NCBI RefSeq assembly: GCF_024139115.2 | Contig: NC_085140.1 | Span: 235,230,371-235,294,370 of the forward strand | Origin: Armigeres subalbatus | Taxonomy: Eukaryota > Arthropoda > Insecta > Diptera > Culicidae | DNA: 64,000 bases | Direction: 5' to 3' | Part shown: positions 55,900-64,000 of the stretch, in pieces | Position numbering within the stretch: the stretch's first letter is position 1 | Layout of the letters: each line of letters opens with the position of its first letter | Position numbers and translations under genes: made by a program | The notes under the pieces: generated by a model | What the model saw: the letters and a program-made list of their open reading frames with translations, nothing else | Databases searched by the model: none | What the model was told of the DNA's origin: nothing

Positions 55900-57055
55900 T
55901 TTGCTGGCTTTTAGGCTTTGGGGTCTGGGGATGTATTAGCCTCTCTTGAAGGCGTTAGAAAACACGTTCAACACTGGAGGCTGAGACCCTGCCAATTGAA
56001 ATGGGTACCTTATCAGGGGACTTTTTGGGAGTATGGAGCACGTCCTTTCCGGGAGAATGAGAAGACATCTCTTTGTTGAAATTCGTAGGGGTCTGAGGAC
56101 CAGAACAGTGGCATCAGGGAGGTGGCTATAGCACTTTAAGAACTCTTAGAAGGATTTCTAGGTTTACCGCCATCGGGGGTGGCTGAAGAGGATAAGATGG
56201 GTAGGGAATCGGAGCTCTGTACGGTAGACAGGGTTGGTTCAGCAGAAAGGGTCTCTGGACCTCAGGCACGTGTTCCTTAGTTGTTTTTCAGCTAGCAGGA
56301 GATTGTCACCACCCCTCATATTCTCAGTGGTGTGTACCCTAGGCCGTTCTGAAGACTCTCAATGCTGTCCGGACAGATAGTGGTAAAAAACCAACAGCAC
56401 CATCTGGTCACCCCGCTGAATTGCACGCCTTTAGTATCCACACCACACCACTGCATCATCAGCCAGACAGACGGATAGAAACACAAAATAAAAAAACCCC
56501 AAAATTTCAGGTCCCTACGAGTTATAGTTTTTGAGATATAAGTTATCAAAGTTGAGAAAAGGTAAAAAAACGCGGGTTTTCTCTTCAAAATCTTGCTTAA
56601 TTTCATACCAGTTTTTGAAAGGTTTTTTCTGACACGATACCAAGGTTTATATATAGCATTGTGAAGATAATTAAAAGAGCTTTCATATCGTACTAACGAA
56701 AATCGTGATATCATGAGGAAAAATAAAAAAATCAAAATACGAACAAAATTGAAAACTAGAGGTACAGGGGTTAGGCAAAATGATTGAGATAGGCAAAATT
56801 TGGCCCAAATTCAAATCCTTATAACTTTTTGAAATATTGATGAAATTGGACAAAACCGGAAGCATTCGACGGCAAATTTAGTCAAGATTTAGGAACATGC
56901 ATGGTCCCGAACGCTGGTCACCGGACACCGGAGATGTTCCGGATTTTCGGAGGCCATGTCAAAAACACATTTTTTCTGCCGCTCATGTTTTTGTGTGGTT
57001 TGAAGTTACATCGATGAACACTATTTTCCTAGAAACTAGATCTTGAAAATTGAAT
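55900..57055. other. Intergenic DNA, nothing recognised
   Basis: Mixed composition. A minus frame at 56316-56735 is hydrophobic but shows no family motif. No mobile-element ends found. Confidence 0.35.
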
Positions 57056-57059
57056 GCGG

Positions 57060-57495
57060 GCAGTTGCGCTAAGATCCGTTGAAAAACATCCTAGATATGG
57101 TCATTTCAGTAAACCTGTTTCCGGATACTATGGTCAATTATGTATATCCTTCCAATCACGTATATATTATCCGAAACCATATCAATATTGGCATCAAACG
57201 TTAAGATTTTTCATGAAGATACTTCAAGAAGCGTATTCAGGACGATCAGTTGCTCTGACCACTCTGTAGTAGGTTCCAGGTGCCCCGGGGGAAGTGGCCA
57301 ATTTGAAAAACGTTCAGAACCCTATAAATATGGGTATCAGACTTCAAGATTTTCAAAAGCTGATACTTTTAAAGCATTTGAGAACTATAAACGGCCCTGA
57401 CCGCTCTGTAGTAGGCTCCAGGTGTCCCAAAGACAGTGGCCAATTTCCAAATTGTTCGAAACCATATCAAAATGAGTATCACAGTTCAAGGCTTT
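57060..57495 (+). repeat. Second tandem array of about 142-bp units
   Basis: GACCACTCTGTAGTAGGTTC at about 57258 recurs as GACCGCTCTGTAGTAGGCTC at about 57400. Units share GTGGCCAATTT, a CGAAACCATATCAAAAT-type word and TCAAGATTTTCA. A more diverged unit occupies 57110-57250. The sequence is unlike the 53.3-54 kb array although unit lengths are alike. Confidence 0.65.
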
Positions 57496-57735
57496 TCATG
57501 TCGAACAAAGTTCGCCGCCGCACGAAGTTGACCATCTACAAAACGCTCATTAGACCAGTCGGCCTCAACGACCACGACAGTTGGACGTTACTGGCAAAGG
57601 TCTAACGCGCCCTTAGTGTTTCCGAATGGAAAGTGTTACGGGCCATCTATGGCGGGGTGCAGATGGAAGACGATACGTGGTGGATGCCAATGAACCACGA
57701 GTTGCAACTGTTAGGAGAACTACCCACACGGTTAA
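57496..57735 (+). pseudogene. RT C-terminal fragment of a non-LTR element
   Basis: The plus strand reads RRRTKLTIYKTLIRPVGLN, then DSWTLLAKV, a stop, then EWKVLRAIYGGVQMEDD.W. This is the post-RT conserved block (family pattern LYKTLIRPV..YG.E.WTL, then FERK.LR.I.GG). A single stop and a lost residue disable it. Related by motif to the piece at 19685-19875. Confidence 0.65.
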
Positions 57736-57779
57736 ATTCAATATTCTACTATAATGAAAGGAAGAACTTGACTATTTGT

Positions 57780-58563
57780 TCTTGATGTTTTGATAATGAA
57801 AATTCAATGTCGTTTGGAGATTTATATATTTTTGCCTTTCTCGTACAACTAAGTTGTACCGAAAGGCTATCATTTCACTCCAAATTCGAACTTTTGATAG
57901 AAGTACCGGACCCATAGTGTTATATACCATTCGACTCAGCTCGATGAGCTGAACAAATGTCTGTCTGTCCGTGTGTGCGTGTGTGTGTGTATGTGTGTGC
58001 GTGTGCACAAAATGCCATAGAAAACATTAGCCAAATTTTCACATAGAAACTCTTAACCGATTTTCTTACAACAAGTTGCATCCGACAGAGACTAAAACGC
58101 TGTTGATCACTATTGAATTTCATAATAATTGCAAATTGCAGAAAATAGATAATATTAAAATAGTGATGAGACATAGTCACATAGAACAAACATGTGTTAT
58201 GAAAAAGGCCTTGCATCTATGAATATTTTTAAAGTTTATCCGTGGCTTGCTCCCATTAAGAGTTTCATCGTACTATAAAGATGCTCGTGTTGCACGCATT
58301 TAGGCGTAAGTATGCTCTTCGTTCAGTTTCATAGTACTATGAAATTGTCCGAAAGTCTAAATTCGAACATAGGAAATTCGAGAAACTTTTGGCAGCGCCA
58401 TCTGTCGTCTACTAGTGTAAACTTTCTATCTTAACATTAGACGGTGTAACTATTTTGCCTTTCTTGTACATCATCGAGGTGTAAGCATAACGGCTACATT
58501 TATTACCTTTTTGCGCGAGAAAGGCGCCATCACCGCTAGGTGGATTAATCTGGGTTTTTTGTT
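57780..58563 (-). mobile_element. MITE with TGCCTTTCTCG termini, longer copy
   Basis: Reverse-orientation relative of 40802-41262. It shows TTTGCCTTTCTCGTACAACT at 57832, the (TG)n core at 57969-58008, and ends GCGAGAAAGGCGCCATCACC, then GGTGGATTAATCTGGGTTTT at about 58562. About 300 bp near 58160-58455 have no counterpart in the other copy and may be the fuller interior or a further insertion. Confidence 0.7.
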
Positions 58564-58731
58564 AAAGAGTCAAAATATCAGGCGCTTTTCAAAAGTTAAT
58601 CGCGAAATTACTTAGATTATTGCTTAACCACATTTCCTTTAATTGCATATTATTCGGCAACTCGGCCGTACGAAAACCATTTTTTTGTTAAATATCTTGG
58701 CTGTGCATATGCACAGCACATGTTTCGAAAT

Positions 58732-58965
58732 GGACAAATTGATATGAAATTTGCGAAAAAGAATCCACGTGTCTTGGAGGGACTCGAGCTGATGGTACTC
58801 GGTACTCGGAGGTACTCGGATTCTGATGGCTTTTCCGCAAACGTGACCTTTAAGTGGTCTTGTTGTGTAGGGGTTATCACACCTATCTAGAGAGTAGGTG
58901 GTTGAGGGTTCGAGTCCCTCCAAGACACGTGGATTCTTTTTCGCAAATTTCATATCAATTTGTCC
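58732..58965. repeat. Perfect 56-bp inverted repeat around a tRNA-like gene
   Basis: 58732-58787 is the exact reverse complement of 58910-58965 (both include TTGCGAAAAAGAATCCACGT or its complement). The right arm begins within the T-arm of the tRNA-like sequence and runs past its 3' end, so the left arm carries an inverted duplicate of the tRNA 3' third plus its flank. The 122-bp spacer contains the rest of the tRNA-like sequence. Confidence 0.9.
58856..58927 (+). tRNA. tRNA-like cloverleaf, anticodon AGA, probable pseudogene
   Basis: The 72 nt fold as a class I tRNA: acceptor GGTCTTG/CAAGACA (six pairs, first position G-A mismatch), D-arm GTG/CAC with a GGGGTTAT loop, anticodon stem CCTAT/GTAGG with loop CTAGAGA, five-base variable loop, T-arm GAGGG/CCCTC with TTCGAGT. 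A-box and B-box (GGTTCGAGTCC) match RNA polymerase III promoters. The anticodon would be AGA (Ser), but serine tRNAs have a long variable arm, and the end mismatch is unusual. A tRNA pseudogene or the head of a SINE is more likely than a working tRNA. Confidence 0.5.
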
Positions 58966-58969
58966 TTTA

Positions 58970-59716
58970 GACGAACGTTCTCTGCTGGCAGCCTTAGGAT
59001 CAAGGCTGGAAAGGTCACCAAACAACAGAACTCACATTTGCTTAATCATGATATCCATGTTGTTTCTGTCTTTAATGAACTCGTAGAATTCATTGACCTT
59101 CCTTCTTCCACCATGCTAGACCTTCGGAGTTTCTTGGAAAGTACTGCTACACGATTTCAGTGTGAGCATCTGACTCAAGATATCTGATACTTATGTGGGT
59201 CTTTGATTCCAGGCCTATTGATTTTCATGAAGGTGGATGGATGAAGGTGATGTTTTCTTATATCTTTTTTTTATTTTCTTCCTGCTTTGAAATCAACCTC
59301 ACATTCCCGGAGAGGCAGAAAAATAAATAACAGAACTCACATCACCCACTGAAATTTACCACAGCAAAATGTACATATTCAACCAGGAAATTGAAAAAAA
59401 TCACCACGCGTTTAAATGGGCCACTGACAGTCATACGGTAAGGCGCGAACTGAGCAGCCTGTCAGAGCGACTTGTGAGTGGCTGAAATTGAATGGTCGGT
59501 GTTGGAAATGATTTTTCGGCTGCACCCAGTCGCACTCGCCACGGCGGCGATGAAGGCGACTGCAGATTATACTGAGATCCATGTTTTTAACTGCATTGAC
59601 TGTGAAATATTTCTACCCTGCTAGTGATCTTTGCATATTCTCACTTCTTGCAAAACATCGCCTGCTCCTGTTTTGTGGTAGGTTCAATGTTTACTATTCT
59701 GATTTTCACCTCGAGC
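58970..59716. other. Intergenic DNA, nothing recognised
   Basis: Short frames only, no terminal repeats or RNA genes. Confidence 0.4.
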
Positions 59717-59727
59717 TGAATCATTAA

Positions 59728-60012
59728 GGGGGGTCTCTAGTAGCCTTGCGAGCAAAGGCGTAGGATTGCCAATCCGGAGATGGCGAGTTCGATTCTCGGT
59801 CCGGTCTAGAATGTTTTCGGGTTGGAAACATTCTCGACACCCTGGGCATAGTGTATCCATTGTACTTGCCACACAAGATACATACTCATGCAATGGCGGA
59901 CATAGTAAAGCTTTCAATTAAAAAATGAGGAAATGCTAATAGAATACTAAGTTGAAAAGCTAGGCCAAGTTCCAGTTGGCATGTAGAGCCATGGAGAAGA
60001 AGAAGAAGAAGA
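59728..60012 (+). mobile_element. tRNA-derived SINE, second family
   Basis: The head GTAGCCTTGCGAGCAAAGGC and GCGAGTTCGATTCTCGG (B-box) differ from the Feilai-like copies, but the body (ATGTTTTCGGGTTGGAAACA, CCCTGGGCATAG) and the (GAA)n tail are related. TGAATCATTAA at 59717-59727 and 60013-60023 is a clean 11-bp target duplication. Confidence 0.8.
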
Positions 60013-60765
60013 TGAATCATTAAACTCCAAATTGTCATTCAAAATCAATTGTGAGGCATCGCCAAATGTTGAAGGTCTGAAATCCTCCCTTTTTTGAACA
60101 CCCATAACGAATGCATTTGTGTTCAAGTTCAACAATAGAATATAATGTTAGCCATTCAACGAATTACTCAAGGATGAGAAAGGCAAATAACGACAGCTAT
60201 TAGCAAAGTATTTTGATACACAAAATAACGTGCTTTAATAAAATGTTGCAAAGTAATAGCCGATGGGATGTGTATTCACCCGTTTGTTAAATCACTTTAA
60301 GATTATTTCTTAAAAGCATTTTTTTTAATTTTTTAATCATTATTTATTATTTTTAATATAATAATAACAAACTTTCTGTGTCTTGTTTACTTTCAGGTAT
60401 TACATGGAGATTCATTATTGAAACCTTTGCAAAACGTTCATGCGGTTTTTAACTTCAGGTAAAATGTATGGATTAGTCAAAAACAACATATATACTCAAA
60501 ACTACCTTTGCAAATATGTACACAAATAAAAATATTTTGTTCTTTTTATAATTTTTTTATAAATGTATTTTCCTGCACACATTTGGAACTTAAAAATAAA
60601 CACAACTTATAAATGAACTTGTTGCCATTTCAGATTGAAATTAATTTAAACTGCGTTAGGTAATAATATTCAATCTCATTCAATTGACCATTAAATGTTT
60701 ATTTGTTTGTATTTCCAGTCGCAATAGCTTTCTTGTCTTTTAATTACCAAGAATGTGTATACTTT
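60013..60765. other. AT-rich spacer
   Basis: Very AT-rich; no motif or repeat terminus recognised. Confidence 0.45.
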
Positions 60766-60800
60766 CTTAGCCTAGTGCGATGAGTGGCTACAAAGCAAAA

Positions 60801-60918
60801 CCGCCTCTCTTTGCTTCACACGAAAATTTCACTCTATTTCTGTCAAATGCGGGACTACTCATAGTAATCCCGCTTTTGAGGGAAATTGAGTCAAATTTCC
60901 CTTGGAAAAAAGAGGCGG
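60801..60918. mobile_element. 118-bp palindromic insertion in a SINE
   Basis: Starts CCGCCTCTCTTTG and ends AAAAAAGAGGCGG; a central hairpin pairs TGCGGGACTACT with AGTAATCCCGC, and a flanking AAATTTCACTC/GAGTCAAATTTCC pair is also visible. Size and structure fit a tiny MITE. Confidence 0.6.
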
Positions 60919-61010
60919 CAATACATATGGAAGCTGGTTTCGATTCGCGGTCTACTTGGATTCGGCTTTGGGTTGACTACCTTTGGCATAAAAGTATCTT
61001 CGGATTAGTA

Positions 61011-61223
61011 ATAGGTTTTCCATCCCACGGAACATATATTCATCTCATCGTAAAACAAAGAAATACAGCGCCAATCTCGTCACTTCTTTTTGCTAACAGG
61101 CGTGCTTACTGGTGAAAAAATCACAAAAATGAGAAACAAACCAAATTCCTTTTCATTGCTTTGTTTTTAATGGGATGACAATTGGAGCAATAGGATGAAG
61201 TGCCGAACCGTTCTCCTACATGA
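61011..61223 (-). mobile_element. MITE with GTAGGRGAAC termini, second copy
   Basis: Reverse complement relative of 4557-4842: AATATAGCACCAATCTCGTC-type interior (here AAATACAGCGCCAATCTCG), AAATCACAAAAATGAGAAAC and ending GCCGAACCGTTCTCCTAC. The left end is diverged. It sits inside a Feilai-like SINE. It lacks the 56-bp insert seen in the first copy, confirming that insert as foreign. Confidence 0.65.
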
Positions 61224-61338
61224 TATACGATTGCATAAAGCTAACTTGGTTCAGAAACCCTACAATTTAAAACTGTAACAGTGCCTAATAAAGATTAAGC
61301 TGGGAGGCGGGACTATCCCAGTGGAGAATGTACAGTAC

Positions 61339-62985
61339 ATACATATAATCTAAGAAAGAAAGTGTTGCGTATTTATTGTTAATATGTAAAGTAACAAAAC
61401 ACATATACAATAACTAGCATTTCCATGCCAAAGTCATGCACTTTATGTAGATAAGTACTTGAACGTTCAAGAGTAACAATTTTGTGCTCATACTATCAAG
61501 GTAGTTCAATAGTTAGTTTATATTCTGATGTAACATAATCATTCTTTGGTCCGTAGAAAAATCAATACAGCAAAAGGATAAACATTTTTCAATAATAATG
61601 TACTCTGAATTGTGTTATGGGAATTCCCTGCGTTTCGTTTTAATGAAACTCTGCAGAACAACACGGCACAATTATGGCCATTGAACACCTCTAACGCATC
61701 ACTTTATCGACTTTTAACGTGATTGATTTTTAAAATTTCAATCTCCCTGCAGATTGTAGCGATAGCGCTTCGTGTTGCTCCGGTAAGTGATATCCACTCA
61801 GCAATGCACGGTCATGTTTATACAAGTTCCACTTGATGTGCTCCGGTTCAGTTTGCGTTGATCCAGCGAAAAATCCACCGTACCATATCCGGCCAACCGA
61901 CGACGACGTATATCGATCGCTATACGAGCCGGGGAGATTCGATATTGCCCCCCATGTATGCAAATATCTACATCATCCCCTCGTTCGCTGCTGATTGGGG
62001 ATTGCCTCAAGTGTGGAGATTACATCGTGTGAGGAAAATTCACGCACGGCAAGTTTGCACAAACAAGGTTTTATGCTTTAGCCGAAAAATGTGCATTTTG
62101 CCGCGGAAAAGTGAACGGCTGCATGATTGCTAGATAAGTGATTGGTAATATGCATGGAGGCAACCCGGCGCCCGGCGAGGTATTTTTTAGCAAAAGCAAC
62201 CATCTGTGTGATTCGATATGCGTTTTTCCACATTTAATGGTCCACTTGTTGTTCAATCGATACGCATTTGTAAGTCCCAATGGGTTGGAAACATGACTCG
62301 GTGGAATGATCATAAATTAATTTAGCTAACGACGGGTGCCTTCGGCAGCCAACTGGAATATTTTAATCGATATGCATTTCGTTATCAGCAAAACAACTAT
62401 AGCTGGAGGGGTAAACACTCGACAAGAGATTCAGTCTATCTCGAATAGTGTAGTTATCATTTAACACCGAGTTTTCAACAACGTTCATAGACAAATGCTT
62501 CGAGATTGACCCAATTCCGAACGATACTAAATGGAAGATAACTCTCTGCTCTCCTGTCGAATTGCATGCTTCGAAGTCGTACCACAAGAGAGTAGCATTT
62601 CAGCCACCAACAACTAGGATTCAGCCTCACGCAATCGAGAATGGTGGAGAGACCTCGATTAAACTCTTCCAACTAGAATTATTCCAGAGGCAAAGGAATG
62701 TATTGCTTAGAGCATTTTACAAAACCCTCATCGTAAAGCGTACATACTAACGTCGCATATTTCTTGTATATACTTTTCTTGACCAAACGGTGTGCAAATT
62801 TTGTCACTTTTCTACCCAAAAGAATGATCGATATTTTTACATTTCTTAGGACACGATATGAAATCTCAAAATTTACATTTTGTTTTTCTTTGTAGTTCGT
62901 TTCAATTGTAGTGGGTAAGAACAGAGTATACACTCCTGTACGAATTATTTGTGATAATCTGATGTTTTCACAAGTCACAAGTTCC
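61339..62985. other. Intergenic DNA, with a GC-richer patch at 61.73-62.1 kb
   Basis: The patch has overlapping minus frames (61730-61963 and 61798-62010), for example GRIWYGGFFAGSTQTEPEHI, without a known domain; it may be a host exon or conserved regulatory DNA. The remainder is AT-rich and unremarkable. Confidence 0.3.
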
Positions 62986-63249
62986 AATACTCACGCTTCC
63001 ACGGGTCTTCCGATGACAATTGACCGCCAGCTAAGGGTTGCGTACTTAGCTAGTGGTGCAGCCTGGGCACTGTTCTCCTTCTGACATCAGCTAGAGTGAG
63101 AGGGTGCGTCCTGTGGGGTCTACCTAGGATGTTGTGGGGTTCGACAGTGGGCTCTGTTGAACTTCTATAAAAAGTTGCATGTGTCCCCAAGCAGGCCCTA
63201 TCAAAGCGACCGTGTGCCGCTCAAAGCGCACTAGCCTAGTCCTGATGTT

Positions 63250-63544
63250 CTTCTTCTTCTTCTTCATTGGCATTACATCCCCACACTGGGACTGAGCCGC
63301 CTCGTAGCTTAGTGTTCATTAGGCACTTCCACAGTTATCAACTACGAGGTTTCTAAGGCAGGTTACCATTTTTGCATTCGTATATCATGAGGCTAACATG
63401 ATGATACTTTTATGCCCAGGGAAGTCGAGATAATTTCCAATCCGAAAATTGCCTAGACCGGCACCGGGAATCGAACCCAGCCACCCTCAGCATGGTCTTG
63501 CTTTGTAGCCGCGCGTCTTACCGCACAGCTAAGGAGGGCCCGTG
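63250..63544 (-). mobile_element. Feilai-like SINE inserted in a retrotransposon, 12-bp TSD
   Basis: The minus strand reads as a full SINE from GGGCCCTCCTTAGC to the (AAG)n tail, with GGGTTCGATTCCCGG. AGTCCTGATGTT at 63238-63249 and 63545-63556 is a perfect 12-bp target duplication, so the insertion is recent. It is nearly identical in design to 49348-49636. Confidence 0.9.
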
Positions 63545-63825
63545 AGTCCTGATGTTAGGTGGGACTTTAAACAAATTTGACCTGACTGATCGAGCGTCTG
63601 TTCACCAAGGAGGTGCGGCTCCAACAGCGTATGTTCTGGCATCCAGCGGCTGAGTATGAAATGCTATTCCCCGGAAGCTATACCTAAGATGGCAGTCCCA
63701 TCCCGGTGGATGGGGAACCTTGGGCCAACAACCTACTGTTCCCGAAACATCAATTTGTTCGAGAATCCGATAATGAAAGAATACGGACTGATTTTACGGC
63801 GACGACTCTCAGCGCGAAACAACGG

Positions 63826-64000
63826 ACACGAATAGGAACATGGAACGTTTTAACCCTAGCCCAGCAGGGTAAATTGGCACAACTTGCCAATGAGGCACGC
63901 CGCATGAAGCTTGAGATTCTGGGACTGAGTGAAGTCCGTTGGCCAAACTTTGGCGAACACAGAACGCCGTCGGGACAAGTTCTGCTATACTCTGGTTTAC
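63826..64000 (+). CDS. Retrotransposon endonuclease domain, partial
   Basis: The frame reads RIGTWNVLTLAQQGKLAQL, then ARRMKLEILGLSEVRWPNFG and TPSGQVLLYSG. This is the start of the exonuclease-endonuclease-phosphatase fold of a non-LTR ORF2 protein: WNVLTL carries the conserved asparagine and LSEVRW the catalytic glutamate. It nicks target DNA before reverse transcription. It is open to the window end with no disabling change in the visible part; the upstream frame from about 63755 may belong to the same protein. The start codon is not certain. The LGLSEVRW form suggests an I/RTE-like clade. Confidence 0.75.

Larger units (their letters stand above)
60766..61338 (+). mobile_element. Feilai-like SINE broken by two nested insertions
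   Basis: SINE pieces are recognised at 60766-60800 (TTAGCCTAGTGCGATGAGTG, GGCTACAAAGCAA), 60925-61005 (GGTTTCGATTCGCGG, GGCATAAAAGTATC) and 61224-61338 (GATATACGATTGCATAAAGC, GCTGGGAGGCGGGACTATCC). The first break holds a 118-bp palindrome, the second a GTAGGAGAAC-type MITE. The (AAG)n tail is missing. Confidence 0.65.
62990..64000 (+). mobile_element. Non-LTR retrotransposon, 5' part, runs off the window
   Basis: A GC-rich leader (from about 62990) is interrupted by a SINE (63250-63544) and resumes with a GTTCACCAAGGAGGTGCGGC region that leads into an endonuclease reading frame at about 63800. The sequence continues past the window end, so completeness cannot be judged. The leader shows no obvious promoter beyond its composition. 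Confidence 0.7.

Noticed and set aside
1..64000. CRISPR arrays, prokaryotic operons, phage or plasmid features
   Set aside because: No regularly spaced identical direct repeats, Shine-Dalgarno-led gene strings or prokaryotic genes; introns, SINEs and RNA polymerase III boxes show a eukaryotic genome.

Overview
The window is nuclear DNA of an insect, most probably a culicine mosquito of the Aedes type. I infer this from Feilai-like tRNA-derived SINEs with (AAG)n tails, R1- and Jockey-type non-LTR retrotransposons, many foldback MITEs with hAT-like 8-bp target duplications, short introns of about 60 bp, and one insect gustatory-receptor gene. No bacterial gene, operon, CRISPR array or rRNA is visible. 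Most of the sequence is AT-rich intergenic DNA built from nested, decayed mobile elements.

Layout. 1-4.3 kb: AT-rich, nothing recognised except one hairpin. 4.4-6.25 kb: a hAT-like end, a MITE holding a 56-bp retroposed insert, a SINE fragment and a Penelope-like inverted pair with hammerhead-like motifs. 6.7-12.7 kb: a 1.6-kb pure polypyrimidine tract next to a foldback element, which is itself split by a 3.5-kb hAT-type foldback whose arms are degenerate GGAATTCC-type repeats. 12.85-20 kb: a second hammerhead-like remnant, a reverse-transcriptase (RT) relic, SINE and gag relics, and a foldback that has captured an RT fragment. 20.2-24.4 kb: broken R1-clade elements with two levels of nested DNA transposons. 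28.28-29.69 kb: an intact four-exon gustatory receptor gene (409 codons), the one confident host gene. 29.8-34 kb: two internally deleted non-LTR retrotransposons on the minus strand. 36.8-41.8 kb: a mariner-type MITE and a 4.6-kb hAT-like element with a perfect 8-bp target duplication and three or more nested inserts. 42.8-48.2 kb: more GGAATTCC-type repeat arms, and a Jockey-like RT gene split by about 2.2 kb that carries a histone-like promoter and 3' stem-loop. 49.3-50.9 kb: two SINEs around a foldback. 51.2-51.6 kb: a possible host exon. 53-57.5 kb: two tandem arrays of about 145-bp units. 57.5-59 kb: an RT fragment, a MITE and a tRNA-like gene whose 3' half lies in a perfect 56-bp inverted repeat. 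59.7-64 kb: SINEs, and the 5' part of a non-LTR element interrupted by a SINE and running off the end.

Apart from the receptor there is no sign of genes working together. The interest lies in the record of transposition: very small retroposed inserts with long target duplications, foldbacks grown from minisatellite, captured fragments, and conserved self-cleaving-RNA-like folds. All family assignments rest on reading motifs and termini by eye; no database search was run.
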